Shown here: in pieces, positions 53,241 to 60,938 of the stretch | Position numbering within the stretch: position 1 is the stretch's first letter | Layout: every line of letters starts with the position of its first letter | Assembly: GCA_027532555.1 (NCBI GenBank) | Contig: JAPZTJ010000001.1 | Coordinates: 92,171-156,170, forward strand | DNA length: 64,000 bases | From: Aquidulcibacter sp. | GTDB lineage: Bacteria; Pseudomonadota; Alphaproteobacteria; Caulobacterales; Aquidulcibacteraceae | Direction of reading: 5' to 3' | The notes under the pieces: model-generated | Database searches by the model: none | Told to the model about the DNA's origin: nothing | What the model saw: only the letters and a program-made list of their open reading frames with translations | Translations under genes and position numbers: made by a program

Positions 53241-54038
53241 ATGTTAGATATACTCGAATCCTTGGTTACAGATCAGCCGCTATGGCACTTGTGCCTGATC
53301 TTGCTGGTCAGTCTGGTCGTTTTCGAATTCTTGGGCCGGAAGCTGCGCCAAGTTTTGCGTCGTCGGGTTGGTGCTCTCTCTGATGACAAGCCAGATGGGG
53401 TGGACTATCTGCTTTCCAGCGTCTTTTCTCTGTTAGGCCTTTTGATTGCTTTCACCTTTGGCATGGCCTTGGACCGTTATGAGTCGCGTCGCGATCTGGT
53501 GGTGCAGGAGGCCAATGCAATCGGTACCGCTCATATCCGGACCGCTTTCGCCGCTGAGCCTTTGGGTACGCAGCTGCGAGAACAATTGGAGGCCTATGCC
53601 AAGACGCGCTTGGCTTATGGTCAGGCTGCCTTCCACGATAAGCCACCCTTGGCTGCTGAGGCCGAGCGTCAACGCGCCATGCTGGCGACCCTTGGCATCG
53701 CGGCCACCCAGAGTGTTGCGTCTGCCCCGATGGGCCCTGCCGTCATGGCAAGCGTCAATGAGGTTATCGATGTCGGCAGCGCGCGCGAGGCGATCAATCT
53801 CGCCAAAGTGCCAACCAGCGTTGTTGCGATGTTGATCGGTTATGCCTTCATTGCAGCCTTTGTTCTGGGCTACTCCCAACCCATCCTAAGCCTTGTGCAA
53901 CGGATAGGTAACGGCTTGCTATTTCTGCTCCTAACCCTCTCGCTTGTTACCATCTTTGATCTCGACCGCCCGGCAACTGGCACCATCAAAGTCAGCCAAC
54001 AGCCATTGGTCGACCTCATTCGCGGGTTTAAGAATTAG
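53241..54038 (+). CDS. DUF4239-like membrane protein
   Basis: 265 aa with an N-terminal pair of helices (HLCLILLVSLVVFEFLG and SSVFSLLGLLIAFTFGMALDRYESRR), a central soluble domain with a helical QLREQLEAYAKTRLAYGQA stretch and two C-terminal helices. The helix-loop DRYxxRRxLVxxEANAIGTA is the DUF4239 hallmark, a family distantly resembling bestrophin-type channels. The function is unknown. It is divergent from the symporter and overlaps the convergent merR gene by four bases. Confidence 0.8.
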   Translation: MLDILESLVTDQPLWHLCLILLVSLVVFEFLGRKLRQVLRRRVGALSDDKPDGVDYLLSSVFSLLGLLIAFTFGMALDRYESRRDLVVQEANAIGTAHIRTAFAAEPLGTQLREQLEAYAKTRLAYGQAAFHDKPPLAAEAERQRAMLATLGIAATQSVASAPMGPAVMASVNEVIDVGSAREAINLAKVPTSVVAMLIGYAFIAAFVLGYSQPILSLVQRIGNGLLFLLLTLSLVTIFDLDRPATGTIKVSQQPLVDLIRGFKN

Positions 54039-54439
54039 CGTGGGCCCTTCGCGCCAGACGCAAGGGCTTCAATGATTCGACATTCAGATATGATCCCACC
54101 CGCGCATTGGCTGACGAGGCTTCGCAGTTGAACCTCTAGGGCTTTGAGATCAAGGATTTTTTGTTGGATCTCAGAGAGTTGTTTGCGCGCCATTTTATCG
54201 ATCGTGCTGCAATCCTGTCCCTTGTCATCCGACGCCGCCAAAAGCTGACGTACCGTGGTCAGATCAAATCCCAATTCGCGCGCGCGGCGGATGAAGCTTA
54301 GACGGTCTGCGTCTTCTGGCTGATAACATCGGTAATTTGACTCCGTGCGCGGCGGTGAACGTAAAAGCCCAGCCTTTTCATAGAACAGAACCGTTTCAAC
54401 CCTAACGCCTGCTCGCTTGGCTAGATCACTGGTTCGCAT
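54035..54439 (-). CDS. MerR-family heavy-metal-responsive regulator
   Basis: 134 aa. The winged-helix N-terminus reads MRTSDLAKRAGVRVETVLFYEKAGLL, followed by a dimerisation coiled coil and a C-terminal metal loop. Cys 77 (QDCSTID), Cys 112 and Cys 120 (QCAGGIISEC) occupy the positions of the three cysteines used by the CadR/PbrR group, with one extra residue in the last loop. Cd, Pb or Zn sensing is inferred. It controls, by location, the divergent methyltransferase gene. Confidence 0.88.
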   Translation of the reverse strand: MRTSDLAKRAGVRVETVLFYEKAGLLRSPPRTESNYRCYQPEDADRLSFIRRARELGFDLTTVRQLLAASDDKGQDCSTIDKMARKQLSEIQQKILDLKALEVQLRSLVSQCAGGIISECRIIEALASGAKGPR

Positions 54440-54442
54440 CTC

Positions 54443-54473
54443 TTGACCCTGTAGTTACTGCAGAGCTTAGGGA
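54443..54473 (+). promoter_or_regulatory. MerR-type operator/promoter
   Basis: TTGACC (-35, 54443-54448) is followed by an imperfect dyad CTGTAG-TTA-CTGCAG within the long spacer, the layout of CadR/PbrR/ZntR promoters that MerR proteins untwist. It starts four bases from the merR start codon and reads toward the methyltransferase gene. The -10 region is poorly conserved. Confidence 0.65.
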
Positions 54474-54510
54474 TACATCTGGCGACACATGAGTCAACGG
54501 AGAAATCGCG

Positions 54511-55098
54511 ATGGAAGTGCTCTTACTGGTCTATGTTCTGGTCTATTTGACGGTCACCTTTGTGTGGCCAACTTGGCGACTTTGGCGTGTTCATGGAATC
54601 AATGGATTGGTTCTGCCGCGGGACGACAGTGCCCATGGTTTGATCGGCAAGTGGTTTAAAGGCCTAATGGCTTCAATCTTGGTCTTCGCAATTCTTCTTG
54701 CTGCTGGCGTCAGCCCCGCGCAGTTCGGTCCTATTCCATGGGCCAAAAATGATGCTGTGCAGCAAGTTGGCCATTTGCTTCTGCTCGTATCCTTGGGCTG
54801 GATAACAAGCGCACAATATCAAATGGGCCGGTCATGGCGTATCGGCTTTAACGAAGATGAGATGCCCGACTTGGTCACATCCGGCTTGTTCGCAAGATCG
54901 CGCAATCCGATTTTTCTCGGCATGCGCGTGACCCTTTTAGGGCTATTCCTTGTCTTCCCATGTGCCGTTACTTTGACAATTCTTGCCCTTTCCGAAGCTT
55001 TGATCGCCATTCAAGTCCGGCTAGAGGAAGCACATTTGAGCAAAAGCTTAGGTGACAAATATCTAGCCTATGTGGCGGTCACGCCCAGGTGGATTTAG
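54511..55098 (+). CDS. Isoprenylcysteine carboxylmethyltransferase-family membrane protein
   Basis: 195 aa with about four or five membrane helices. The C-terminal block YQMGRSWRIGFNEDEMPDLVTSGLFARSRNPIFLGMRV, read in pieces, is the SAM/ICMT-like core (phospholipid methyltransferase / NnrU-related fold). Genes of this family are frequently found divergent from MerR metal sensors (CzcN-like) and are thought to help metal tolerance. Here no efflux pump is present beside it. Confidence 0.83.
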   Translation: MEVLLLVYVLVYLTVTFVWPTWRLWRVHGINGLVLPRDDSAHGLIGKWFKGLMASILVFAILLAAGVSPAQFGPIPWAKNDAVQQVGHLLLLVSLGWITSAQYQMGRSWRIGFNEDEMPDLVTSGLFARSRNPIFLGMRVTLLGLFLVFPCAVTLTILALSEALIAIQVRLEEAHLSKSLGDKYLAYVAVTPRWI

Positions 55099-55273
55099 GA
55101 TGTAACCCACACCCGCCTCAGCGCATCGCCCTTGGAGGTGCTGCGACTTCAAAGGCTCCCAGCCTAACCGCTGAGAACTCGCGTGGCACGGGAATCGCTT
55201 CTCCAGATAGGCTTGTCCCAAACAGACACAAACGCCGTTGGCATTGTCTGGGACCCAATTTGGAGTGAAGAGA

Positions 55274-55678
55274 ATGCGCAAACCAGTCATCGTTGCTACA
55301 GCTATCGTCGCTGCTGCTTTGGCAGCAGGTTTTGCCTTCGCAGGCGTCCAAACCACCCAGGGCCAAGCCAGTACTCCAGAGCGGGACGCAACCTATCGCA
55401 GCTGCTTACAAGCAGCGGACGCTAAGTTCGACGGCCTCAACCTCGACCTTCTGGTTGGCGAAGCAGCTGACAAGGTCGCCTTACGCAATCGCGCTATGCG
55501 TGCGCATTGCGACGCCTACCGCGCAGACCTCACCGCCCGCTGGAACGGCTTTGCAGACTCCTGCCAAGATACTGCCGCTTACTCTGGCCTTGAAGGCAAG
55601 AGTTTGAGTGTCACCAGCGTTTCCAAAATGCGCCAAATCTGCACCGCCATGACGGTCACCAAGTCGGCGGCGAAGTAG
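55274..55678 (+). CDS. Exported protein of unknown function
   Basis: 134 aa from ATG 55274, which follows GGAGTGAAGAG; the open frame from 55238 only adds leader. It has a signal peptide (VIVATAIVAAALAAGFAFA), then a helical domain with four cysteines (RSCLQAADAKF, AHCDAYRADL, DSCQDTAAY, QICTAMT), suggesting two disulfides. Conserved partner genes are not obvious. The family is not recognised. Confidence 0.65.
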   Translation: MRKPVIVATAIVAAALAAGFAFAGVQTTQGQASTPERDATYRSCLQAADAKFDGLNLDLLVGEAADKVALRNRAMRAHCDAYRADLTARWNGFADSCQDTAAYSGLEGKSLSVTSVSKMRQICTAMTVTKSAAK

Positions 55679-55893
55679 GGCTTTGGGGGATTGGACACGA
55701 AGGTCTTTTGCGACTGCTCGTATTGCCAAATGATCATGCAAAGCAAACTTGTCCCGGGCTGGTTGTAAATCGCGCTTCGGGTTGCGGTTGTCCCTACTTC
55801 TGCTATGCCTTGGATCTAGCCTCAAATTGCCATTGTCTGCGTTTAGGGACCATGCTTGGGTGTTGGCTTGGTGAAGACATTCTGGGGGAAAGC

Positions 55894-56184
55894 ATGCGAG
55901 ACACGAAGCCCCTCCTTCTGGTTTTGTTGGCATTGCTTGCGCTTCTAGGCGTAGGTCTCATTGTGCTTGCGAATTTCGGCGACGCGTCTGTTGTTGCCGC
56001 TACTGGAGGCATCTATGGCGCACTGGAGTCAGCCGGCGAGCAAAACAATGTCGCTCTACGCAATGATCTCTACGCGACGGTGTTGCGCCTCAAGGAGCCG
56101 TGGGCGGCAGTCAACTTAAGCGGCGTCATCGCGCTGTTACTCGCGCTTGTCGCGTTGGTGATTCTATGGCGGAAACGCGACTAG
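55894..56184 (+). CDS. Small two-helix membrane protein
   Basis: 96 aa from ATG 55894, which follows GGGGGAAAG. It has two hydrophobic helices (LLLVLLALLALLGVGLIVLA and LSGVIALLLALVALVILW) flanking a polar loop of about 45 residues with an ESAGEQNNVALRNDL helix, and a basic end RKRD. The family is not recognised. The open frame from 55708 runs through a non-coding-looking leader. Confidence 0.55.
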   Translation: MRDTKPLLLVLLALLALLGVGLIVLANFGDASVVAATGGIYGALESAGEQNNVALRNDLYATVLRLKEPWAAVNLSGVIALLLALVALVILWRKRD

Positions 56185-56508
56185 CATATCCGTCCGGCTG
56201 ACCTACCCCAGTCCTGCCTCAGTATTTTCGGGCCGGCAATAACTTGCGACCGGGCACGGCGTTGGCTGTCGCAAATTGGCCCCGGCCCTGCCCTGAGACG
56301 GCTCGACATTCGTGTCCTCCCTGCGTTGCGCAAGCCAGCTCGATGAAGGCCAGGAAATAGGTGGCTCAGTGATCGTAGCGGTTTGGGAAGCGTCTGCTGT
56401 GGCTTGTGGTCGCCCCTCGATTTGCTGTAACAAGTCTTACCGGCTGGATTGCGATCCTTTGGGACACTTGGCCGCCGCTGGAAGACCATTCGTGAGAGGG
56501 GGCAAGCC
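56185..56508. other. Intergenic GC-rich stretch upstream of the cupin gene
   Basis: 324 bases with no supported gene. Composition shifts toward GC-rich here, and it may be part of the transferred segment carrying the cupin gene. No repeat or promoter was recognised. Confidence 0.5.
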
Positions 56509-57060
56509 ATGAGTGCATTCCGGGAAGCCATGCGCCGGGTCATCACGGGCGACGACGCCGACGGCAAATCGGTAATCATCATCGACGGCGGGCCGTCCTC
56601 GGAGATCGGCGATCCTTGTCTCGGGGGCCTGTTCGAGATCTGGGAAGACTGCGCGTCGGGGCCGCTCGATCCCCAGGTGCACGACGACCTGGGCACAAAG
56701 CGTCCGGTGCTGGGCCCGCGTGCTGGCAATGTGCAGGTGCGCTGGTTCGTCATCACGCCGACGCCCGATGGCGTGCCGAAAGAAGCACTCGACGCGGCGG
56801 TGCGTGACCGCTTCGCAGACTTCGACGGTGCCCATCACATCATCGACCAGTCGCGCCATTCCGCGATGCACGAGACACATTCGATTGACGTGATCTGCCT
56901 GCTCCAGGGTGAGGTGTCGTTGACTCTGGAAAATGGGGAGACACGGATCAGGCCGGGGCAGGTGGTGATCCAACGCGGCACCAACCACGCATGGACCGCG
57001 CACGGCGGCCCAGCACTTCTGCTGGCAGTGCTGATCGATCGGCCGCTCAAAGGGCATTGA
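56509..57060 (+). CDS. Cupin-domain protein
   Basis: 183 aa from ATG 56509, preceded by GAGGGGG about seven bases away. The N-terminal part (REAMRRVITGDDADGKSVIIIDGGPSSEIGDP, read in pieces) leads to a small C-terminal cupin barrel with HETHSIDVICLLQGEVSLTLENGETRIRPGQVVIQRGTNHAW, read in pieces. The usual metal-binding GX5HXH block is reduced to HETHSID. The gene is clearly richer in G and C than its neighbours, suggesting transfer. The role is unknown; relatives are small regulators or isomerases. Confidence 0.82.
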   Translation: MSAFREAMRRVITGDDADGKSVIIIDGGPSSEIGDPCLGGLFEIWEDCASGPLDPQVHDDLGTKRPVLGPRAGNVQVRWFVITPTPDGVPKEALDAAVRDRFADFDGAHHIIDQSRHSAMHETHSIDVICLLQGEVSLTLENGETRIRPGQVVIQRGTNHAWTAHGGPALLLAVLIDRPLKGH

Positions 57061-57215
57061 GCCATGCAAGCGCCTCATCGGAGCCATCATCATGCTCGCG
57101 AAAGTCCCCTGATCATGACCGGCCAAGCCCTAAACCGGCCACATTGTGAGGCCGCTATTACAACACGCTTTGGGACACGATCCTGCCAAGTTCTGTCGCC
57201 TAAGAGGACAAAGCC

Positions 57216-57272
57216 ATGAAGGCCGTGAACAAACGCCTAGTTTGCGTCGTGATCGAGGTCTTGAGTTAGGTT
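57216..57272 (+). pseudogene. Orphan start of a truncated gene
   Basis: ATG 57216 is preceded by AAGAGGAC at a good distance and followed by MKAVNKRLVCVVIEVLS, then a stop at about 57267-57272. From 57237 the bases belong to the end of the opposing fic gene. It looks like the 5' end of a gene cut by a recombination junction. Confidence 0.3.
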
Positions 57273-58382
57273 GATTGGGGTTTGGATTAGAAGCCAATAA
57301 CGTGTGGACTTAAGTGTGCCAGTTTCAACAAGCGCGCCTTTCTCAACAAGGTCACTTAGATCACGGGTTGCTGTTGCTCGGGAAGCACCCGTGATTGTGA
57401 TGTAGTTAGCGGCGCTCAATCCGCCTTTGAAACTGTCGGGACCTTCACGGAATAAGCGCTGAAGGGCACGTTGTTGACGCTCATTAAGCTGACCCCGCAA
57501 TCGATCATACATTTTTGTTTTCTCGATAAGAAAATCGATCATGTGTTGGCTTTGAGCTTGCGCATCGAGGACTGTCTGGCAAAAATACGCAAGCCATGGG
57601 GTGATTTCCAAGTCCTTATTGTTGTTCTCAAGTGCATCATAATAGGCATTGCGGTTGCGATGAATTGTTTGGGACAATGCTATAAGTGTTGGTCGCCCGA
57701 TACCTTGGGCAAGGGCCTTTTCCGCAAGTGCGCGGGCAATGCGGCCATTGCCATCTTCAAAAGGATGGATCGACACAAAATAAAGATGTGCGATGCCTGC
57801 GCGGATAAGTGGCGATAATGGTGATGCGCCGTCCTTAGATGTCTCAGAAAACCACTTGATGAACGCTGTCATCTCAGAACGCATGTCATTTGCAGGAGGT
57901 GCTTCGAAATGTACTTTTGGTTTATAGATTGCGCCCGAGACAACCTGCATGGGATCGCCTTGGCTTCGGTATACTCCAATCTCACGCAGATTATGGCGGC
58001 CGTTTGTGACCATGCGGTGCCAATTGAACAAAGTGTCGTCATCAAGCGACTCTGCAAAGTTACGATACAAATCTATCATCAATTCTGAAATGCCGCGTTC
58101 GGCAGGCGGCACACGCTTTTGTTCAGGAGACAAACCAAACTGCCCCAAGATCGACGATTGCACACTGTCACGGTTGAGAATTTCGCCTTCAATTTCGGAC
58201 GTTTTCAATGCCTCTCCTGTAAGCATATCTACCAGCACTAACTGGCGCGTTTCATCGTCAAGATGTTTCGCTGCACCGATTTGAATGCCCGTGTTTTGCA
58301 TGAATTGCGCTTCAAAACCTGCTACAATCTCCGCATCCCAACGAAAGCTGGGCCAATCCTTATGCTGCCAGTTCCAACCCAT
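57237..58382 (-). CDS. Fic-family AMP-transferase, self-inhibited class
   Basis: 381 aa from ATG 58382, which follows GGAAGG; TTG 58400 is an upstream alternative. The N-terminal domain (DUF4172-like) carries the inhibitory motif TSEIEGE, matching (S/T)xxxE(G/N). The Fic core is complete: HPFEDGNGRIARAL with catalytic His and Asn, preceded by the flap PMQVVSGAIYKPKVHFEAPP. The C-terminal winged-helix region (ANYITITGASRATATRDLSDLVEKGALVETGTLKSTRYWLL, read in pieces) suggests DNA or partner binding. The gene is AT-richer than its neighbours. No toxin-antitoxin partner gene is adjacent; the inhibitor is within the protein. Confidence 0.9.
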   Translation of the reverse strand: MGWNWQHKDWPSFRWDAEIVAGFEAQFMQNTGIQIGAAKHLDDETRQLVLVDMLTGEALKTSEIEGEILNRDSVQSSILGQFGLSPEQKRVPPAERGISELMIDLYRNFAESLDDDTLFNWHRMVTNGRHNLREIGVYRSQGDPMQVVSGAIYKPKVHFEAPPANDMRSEMTAFIKWFSETSKDGASPLSPLIRAGIAHLYFVSIHPFEDGNGRIARALAEKALAQGIGRPTLIALSQTIHRNRNAYYDALENNNKDLEITPWLAYFCQTVLDAQAQSQHMIDFLIEKTKMYDRLRGQLNERQQRALQRLFREGPDSFKGGLSAANYITITGASRATATRDLSDLVEKGALVETGTLKSTRYWLLIQTPINLTQDLDHDAN

Positions 58383-58957
58383 GAGTTTTAAACCTTCCAA
58401 TTATAACTCACAAATTCTCGCAAAATGAGGCATAAAGCAAGTGTTTATCACTCATGTTTAGCGGTCCAGTTTGCAAGGCCTACTCCGCGGATGCAATGCT
58501 ATCTGCTTAGAGTGCCATTGGAGTGATGGTGCCGCCTAGGTGACTCGAACATCTGAGCCCCGCATTTCCCTAGGCGCGGCCTGTGGCAACGGTGTTCAAA
58601 GTTTAAGTCAGATTGAAAAGGTCGGGGACCGGCTTTCGCCGTCGAGGCGGCTGGCACCTTTGTTGTCACCCCACTAGTACCGACAGCGCACAAATGATTT
58701 TGATACGCCCCAAAATGGGTTTGGCTTTGCCTTGAGGTGTCTTCCCATCAGACATCTCCGCATTCGGATTAGGAGCGGAACAAGGTTTGGGCCAGCATCT
58801 GAGAGCAGTAAGAGGTGCGCCAAAGTGGATCTGTTGAGCTCGCCTAAATGACTGATGTTGGCCGAAAGGGGATGGTCTGGCTTGGGGGAGGTTGGGTCCG
58901 TAAGTTGCCATTTCCAGGCATTGAACGCTAACCGCCGCTTCCGATCCTTCATGTCGA
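58383..58957. other. Long intergenic region with an island-scar candidate
   Basis: About 575 bases without a supported gene. It contains the tRNA 3'-end-like fragment at 58527-58561 and nothing else recognisable. Short ORFs on both strands lack ribosome sites or homology. Confidence 0.5.
58527..58561 (-). repeat. tRNA 3'-end-like fragment, possible attachment-site scar
   Basis: On the minus strand the bases read GGGGCTC, a T-arm-like AGATG-TTCGAGT-CACCT and AGGCGGC-ACCA, the ending of a tRNA including CCA. No matching D or anticodon arm is present upstream. Integrative elements often leave such a 3' duplicate in their boundary. A GCCGC(G)CCTAGG segment just beyond it could pair with the acceptor end. 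Confidence 0.4.
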
Positions 58958-59290
58958 TCACCATCGGAGGGTCAAGACTCGAAACGCCATCAAATGATTG
59001 GCGATCAGAAACCACCACAGCGGAAAATCCGTACGGGTCAGTCGGATGTCGCCAATTGAATCATCACGGTCAAACAAGCGGTGGCCGATCAAGCCCGGCG
59101 TGACATGAGCAATCGGAAAGCCGATGATCGTCCATAATGGCCACACCGTGAGGCTCGCTCCGATTACACCCAGGCCCGCAAAAACGCCAATGATATGAAG
59201 TGCAAGGTTGATGGGGTGCTGATGATCTGCACGATACGCTGTCGCATAAAACTCGCTAAATGACATTCGCTCCTTACTCGTGTCTGGCAT
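58958..59290 (-). CDS. DUF962/Mpo1-like membrane protein
   Basis: About 110 aa from ATG 59290 or about 102 aa from ATG 59266, which has AAGGAGCG in front; longer frames to 59356 run over the shared promoter. The DUF962 pattern is visible: SFSEFYATAYRADHQHPINLALHIIGVF, GHRLFDRDDSIGDI and two or three membrane helices. Yeast Mpo1 in this family oxidises 2-hydroxy fatty acids; the bacterial role is unknown. It is divergent from tetR with a palindrome between. Confidence 0.8.
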   Translation of the reverse strand: MPDTSKERMSFSEFYATAYRADHQHPINLALHIIGVFAGLGVIGASLTVWPLWTIIGFPIAHVTPGLIGHRLFDRDDSIGDIRLTRTDFPLWWFLIANHLMAFRVLTLRW

Positions 59291-59323
59291 TGCCATACTC
59301 CTTCCAAATGAACTTGCTGTACG

Positions 59324-59343
59324 ATATGAGTGATCGCTCATAT
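59324..59343. promoter_or_regulatory. 20-bp near-palindrome, probable TetR operator
   Basis: ATATGAGTGATCGCTCATAT is symmetric except for one pair, centred between 59333 and 59334. It lies between the DUF962 start (about 35 bases away) and the tetR start (about 40 bases away), the usual place for an autoregulating TetR-family operator. Confidence 0.7.
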
Positions 59344-59384
59344 TTCCTACTCGCATTCACCAGTTGTTCGCATGGAACCCACCA

Positions 59385-59996
59385 ATGTCTCTTGGTCCCC
59401 GAAAAACGCCTAAACAAGGGCGCGCCCGCGCGACGTACGACGCGATACTGGAGGCTGCTGCTCACATTATTGCTGGTCAAGGTCTTGCAGCTTTTAATAC
59501 CAATGCGGTCGCCGAGCGTGCCGGCGTCAGCATCGGCAGCCTGTATCAGTATTTTCCGAATAAGGACTCTCTCATGGCAGCGCTCATCCAGCGGCAGCAG
59601 GAAGCGCAATTAGCCACGCTTCAAGCTGCGGCAGAAATGATTGGGTCTGAAAAGACGCTGGAGAAAGTCGTGCGCAGCTTGGTGCGCGCTGCGATGCAGC
59701 ATCATCGTGAAAACGATCTGCTTGCGTCAGCGATTGATCATGAAGAAGCGCGGCTGCCTGTGGACGCCTTGCTCTCTTCATATCTCGAAAAAGCGGGGGC
59801 GGTCGTGGAGGTGATGCTGGAGCGATTTCAGCACGAAATACCTTCCATCATGCCCAAGGTCGCTGCGCGCACGCTTCCGGCGCTGGTTCGCTCCGTAACC
59901 GATGCATGGGCGAACCTTAGGCCACCGCAGTTGGAAAAGGCCGAAGAGGAGGCGGTGCGAGCCGTACTGGGATATCTGAGAATTGGTGGCGAATAG
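59385..59996 (+). CDS. TetR-family transcriptional regulator
   Basis: 203 aa from ATG 59385; a start at 59364 would add seven residues. The N-terminal helix-turn-helix reads GRARATYDAILEAAAHIIAGQG and TNAVAERAGVSIGSLYQYFPNKDSLMAAL, read in pieces. The C-terminal ligand domain (HRENDLLASAIDHEEARLPVD) is of the AcrR-like type with no assignable ligand. It probably represses itself and the DUF962 gene; control of the downstream operon is possible but no second palindrome copy was found there. Confidence 0.9.
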   Translation: MSLGPRKTPKQGRARATYDAILEAAAHIIAGQGLAAFNTNAVAERAGVSIGSLYQYFPNKDSLMAALIQRQQEAQLATLQAAAEMIGSEKTLEKVVRSLVRAAMQHHRENDLLASAIDHEEARLPVDALLSSYLEKAGAVVEVMLERFQHEIPSIMPKVAARTLPALVRSVTDAWANLRPPQLEKAEEEAVRAVLGYLRIGGE

Positions 59997-60473
59997 GCTT
60001 GAGCCGACGGATATACGAGCTGGCTCCAATAGACTTAAGCAAGGGGCGGTTTGGCAATATTGAATTGCAAACTCGACATTGCGGAATCCTAGCCCATGCC
60101 GCCATTTGTATGACGTCAAGCTTTGCGACCTATGGCTGCTTGTTGGACAACCAAGTTTCCGTCAGAAGGCCAACCCTGGCGCAAAGCAGACCCGGGGCTT
60201 ACCTGTACAGTTGGTCTCAGAACCCCAGCGAAGTTTCAGCTGATCACGTTCTTTCTGGGCATTTGGATTTAATGCATGGAGCACCGACACTAGAAGAGGT
60301 CGGCACCGCGTGATGCAGAAACGAACAATGTTTCGGCCCGCTGCGTGTAACGGCGCTTGCAACGGGGCGGAATTCGCCCATAACTTTACCGATAGTACTT
60401 TAGCAAGCATGACGATGATCGGCTCGGCGCGCGGCAAAAAATCGTCTGGCGACAGACAAAGCGGGAAGTAAGA
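59997..60473. other. Intergenic region upstream of the VOC operon
   Basis: 477 bases with no supported gene. Open frames on the plus (59999-60313) and minus strands lack ribosome sites and recognisable motifs. The promoter for the operon starting at 60474 should lie here, but no convincing element was identified. Confidence 0.5.
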
Positions 60474-60938
60474 ATGGTCGATATCATCAAACGTACGACC
60501 CTTATGGTGCGCGACGCAGAACGGGCCGCTCATTGGTATGAAACTGTTTTTGGGATGAGCCGATGGATGGATGTGCCTTTCACTTTGTCAGGCACTCAGC
60601 TGGCGGCTGGCAAAAAAGGTGATCAGACCCGATTGGTGATCCTTAAATGCGACCATGATATGATCGGGATGATTGGCCTTCTTGAATGGCTCGACCCAAA
60701 GCAGGATGCGCCCCTCGAATTGCCAACAAAAATTGGCTTCGGCGCACCAATTTTTGTTGTCGCTGCCAAGGATTGCAGGGCATCTGTCGAGCGCGCGCGC
60801 GCCTTAGGATCGTTCATTTATTGCGAGCCCTGTGATTCAACGGTCACGGGTGCGGATGGAAACGAAAAGCAACTAATCGCGGCCAGTTTCTTTGACCTAG
60901 ACGGTTACTTTTTCGAAGTGAATGAGCACATTAAATGA
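60474..60938 (+). CDS. VOC-superfamily protein (glyoxalase/dioxygenase fold)
   Basis: 154 aa with the two beta-alpha-beta modules: RTTLMVRDAERAAHWYETVFGM and, in the second half, PIFVVAAKDCRASVERARALG with SFFDLDGYFFEVNE. The position usually occupied by the first metal-binding His holds Arg, whereas the last Glu (FFEVNE) is kept, so the usual mononuclear metal site is incomplete. First gene of an operon: the next start overlaps by four bases. Confidence 0.83.
   Translation: MVDIIKRTTLMVRDAERAAHWYETVFGMSRWMDVPFTLSGTQLAAGKKGDQTRLVILKCDHDMIGMIGLLEWLDPKQDAPLELPTKIGFGAPIFVVAAKDCRASVERARALGSFIYCEPCDSTVTGADGNEKQLIAASFFDLDGYFFEVNEHIK

Noticed and set aside
56181..56756. 191-codon minus-strand ORF across the cupin promoter and gene start
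   Set aside because: Arg/Pro/Ser-rich shadow of a GC-rich sequence; the plus-strand cupin frame is clearly the coding one.
58505..58620. Complete tRNA or two-piece tmRNA at the CCA-ending fragment
   Set aside because: Only the T-arm and acceptor 3' strand can be drawn. No anticodon or D arm and no tag-encoding sequence were found, so only a fragment is reported.
59999..60313. 104-codon plus-strand ORF between tetR and the VOC operon
   Set aside because: No ribosome site, no recognisable motif, and uneven amino-acid composition; treated as intergenic.
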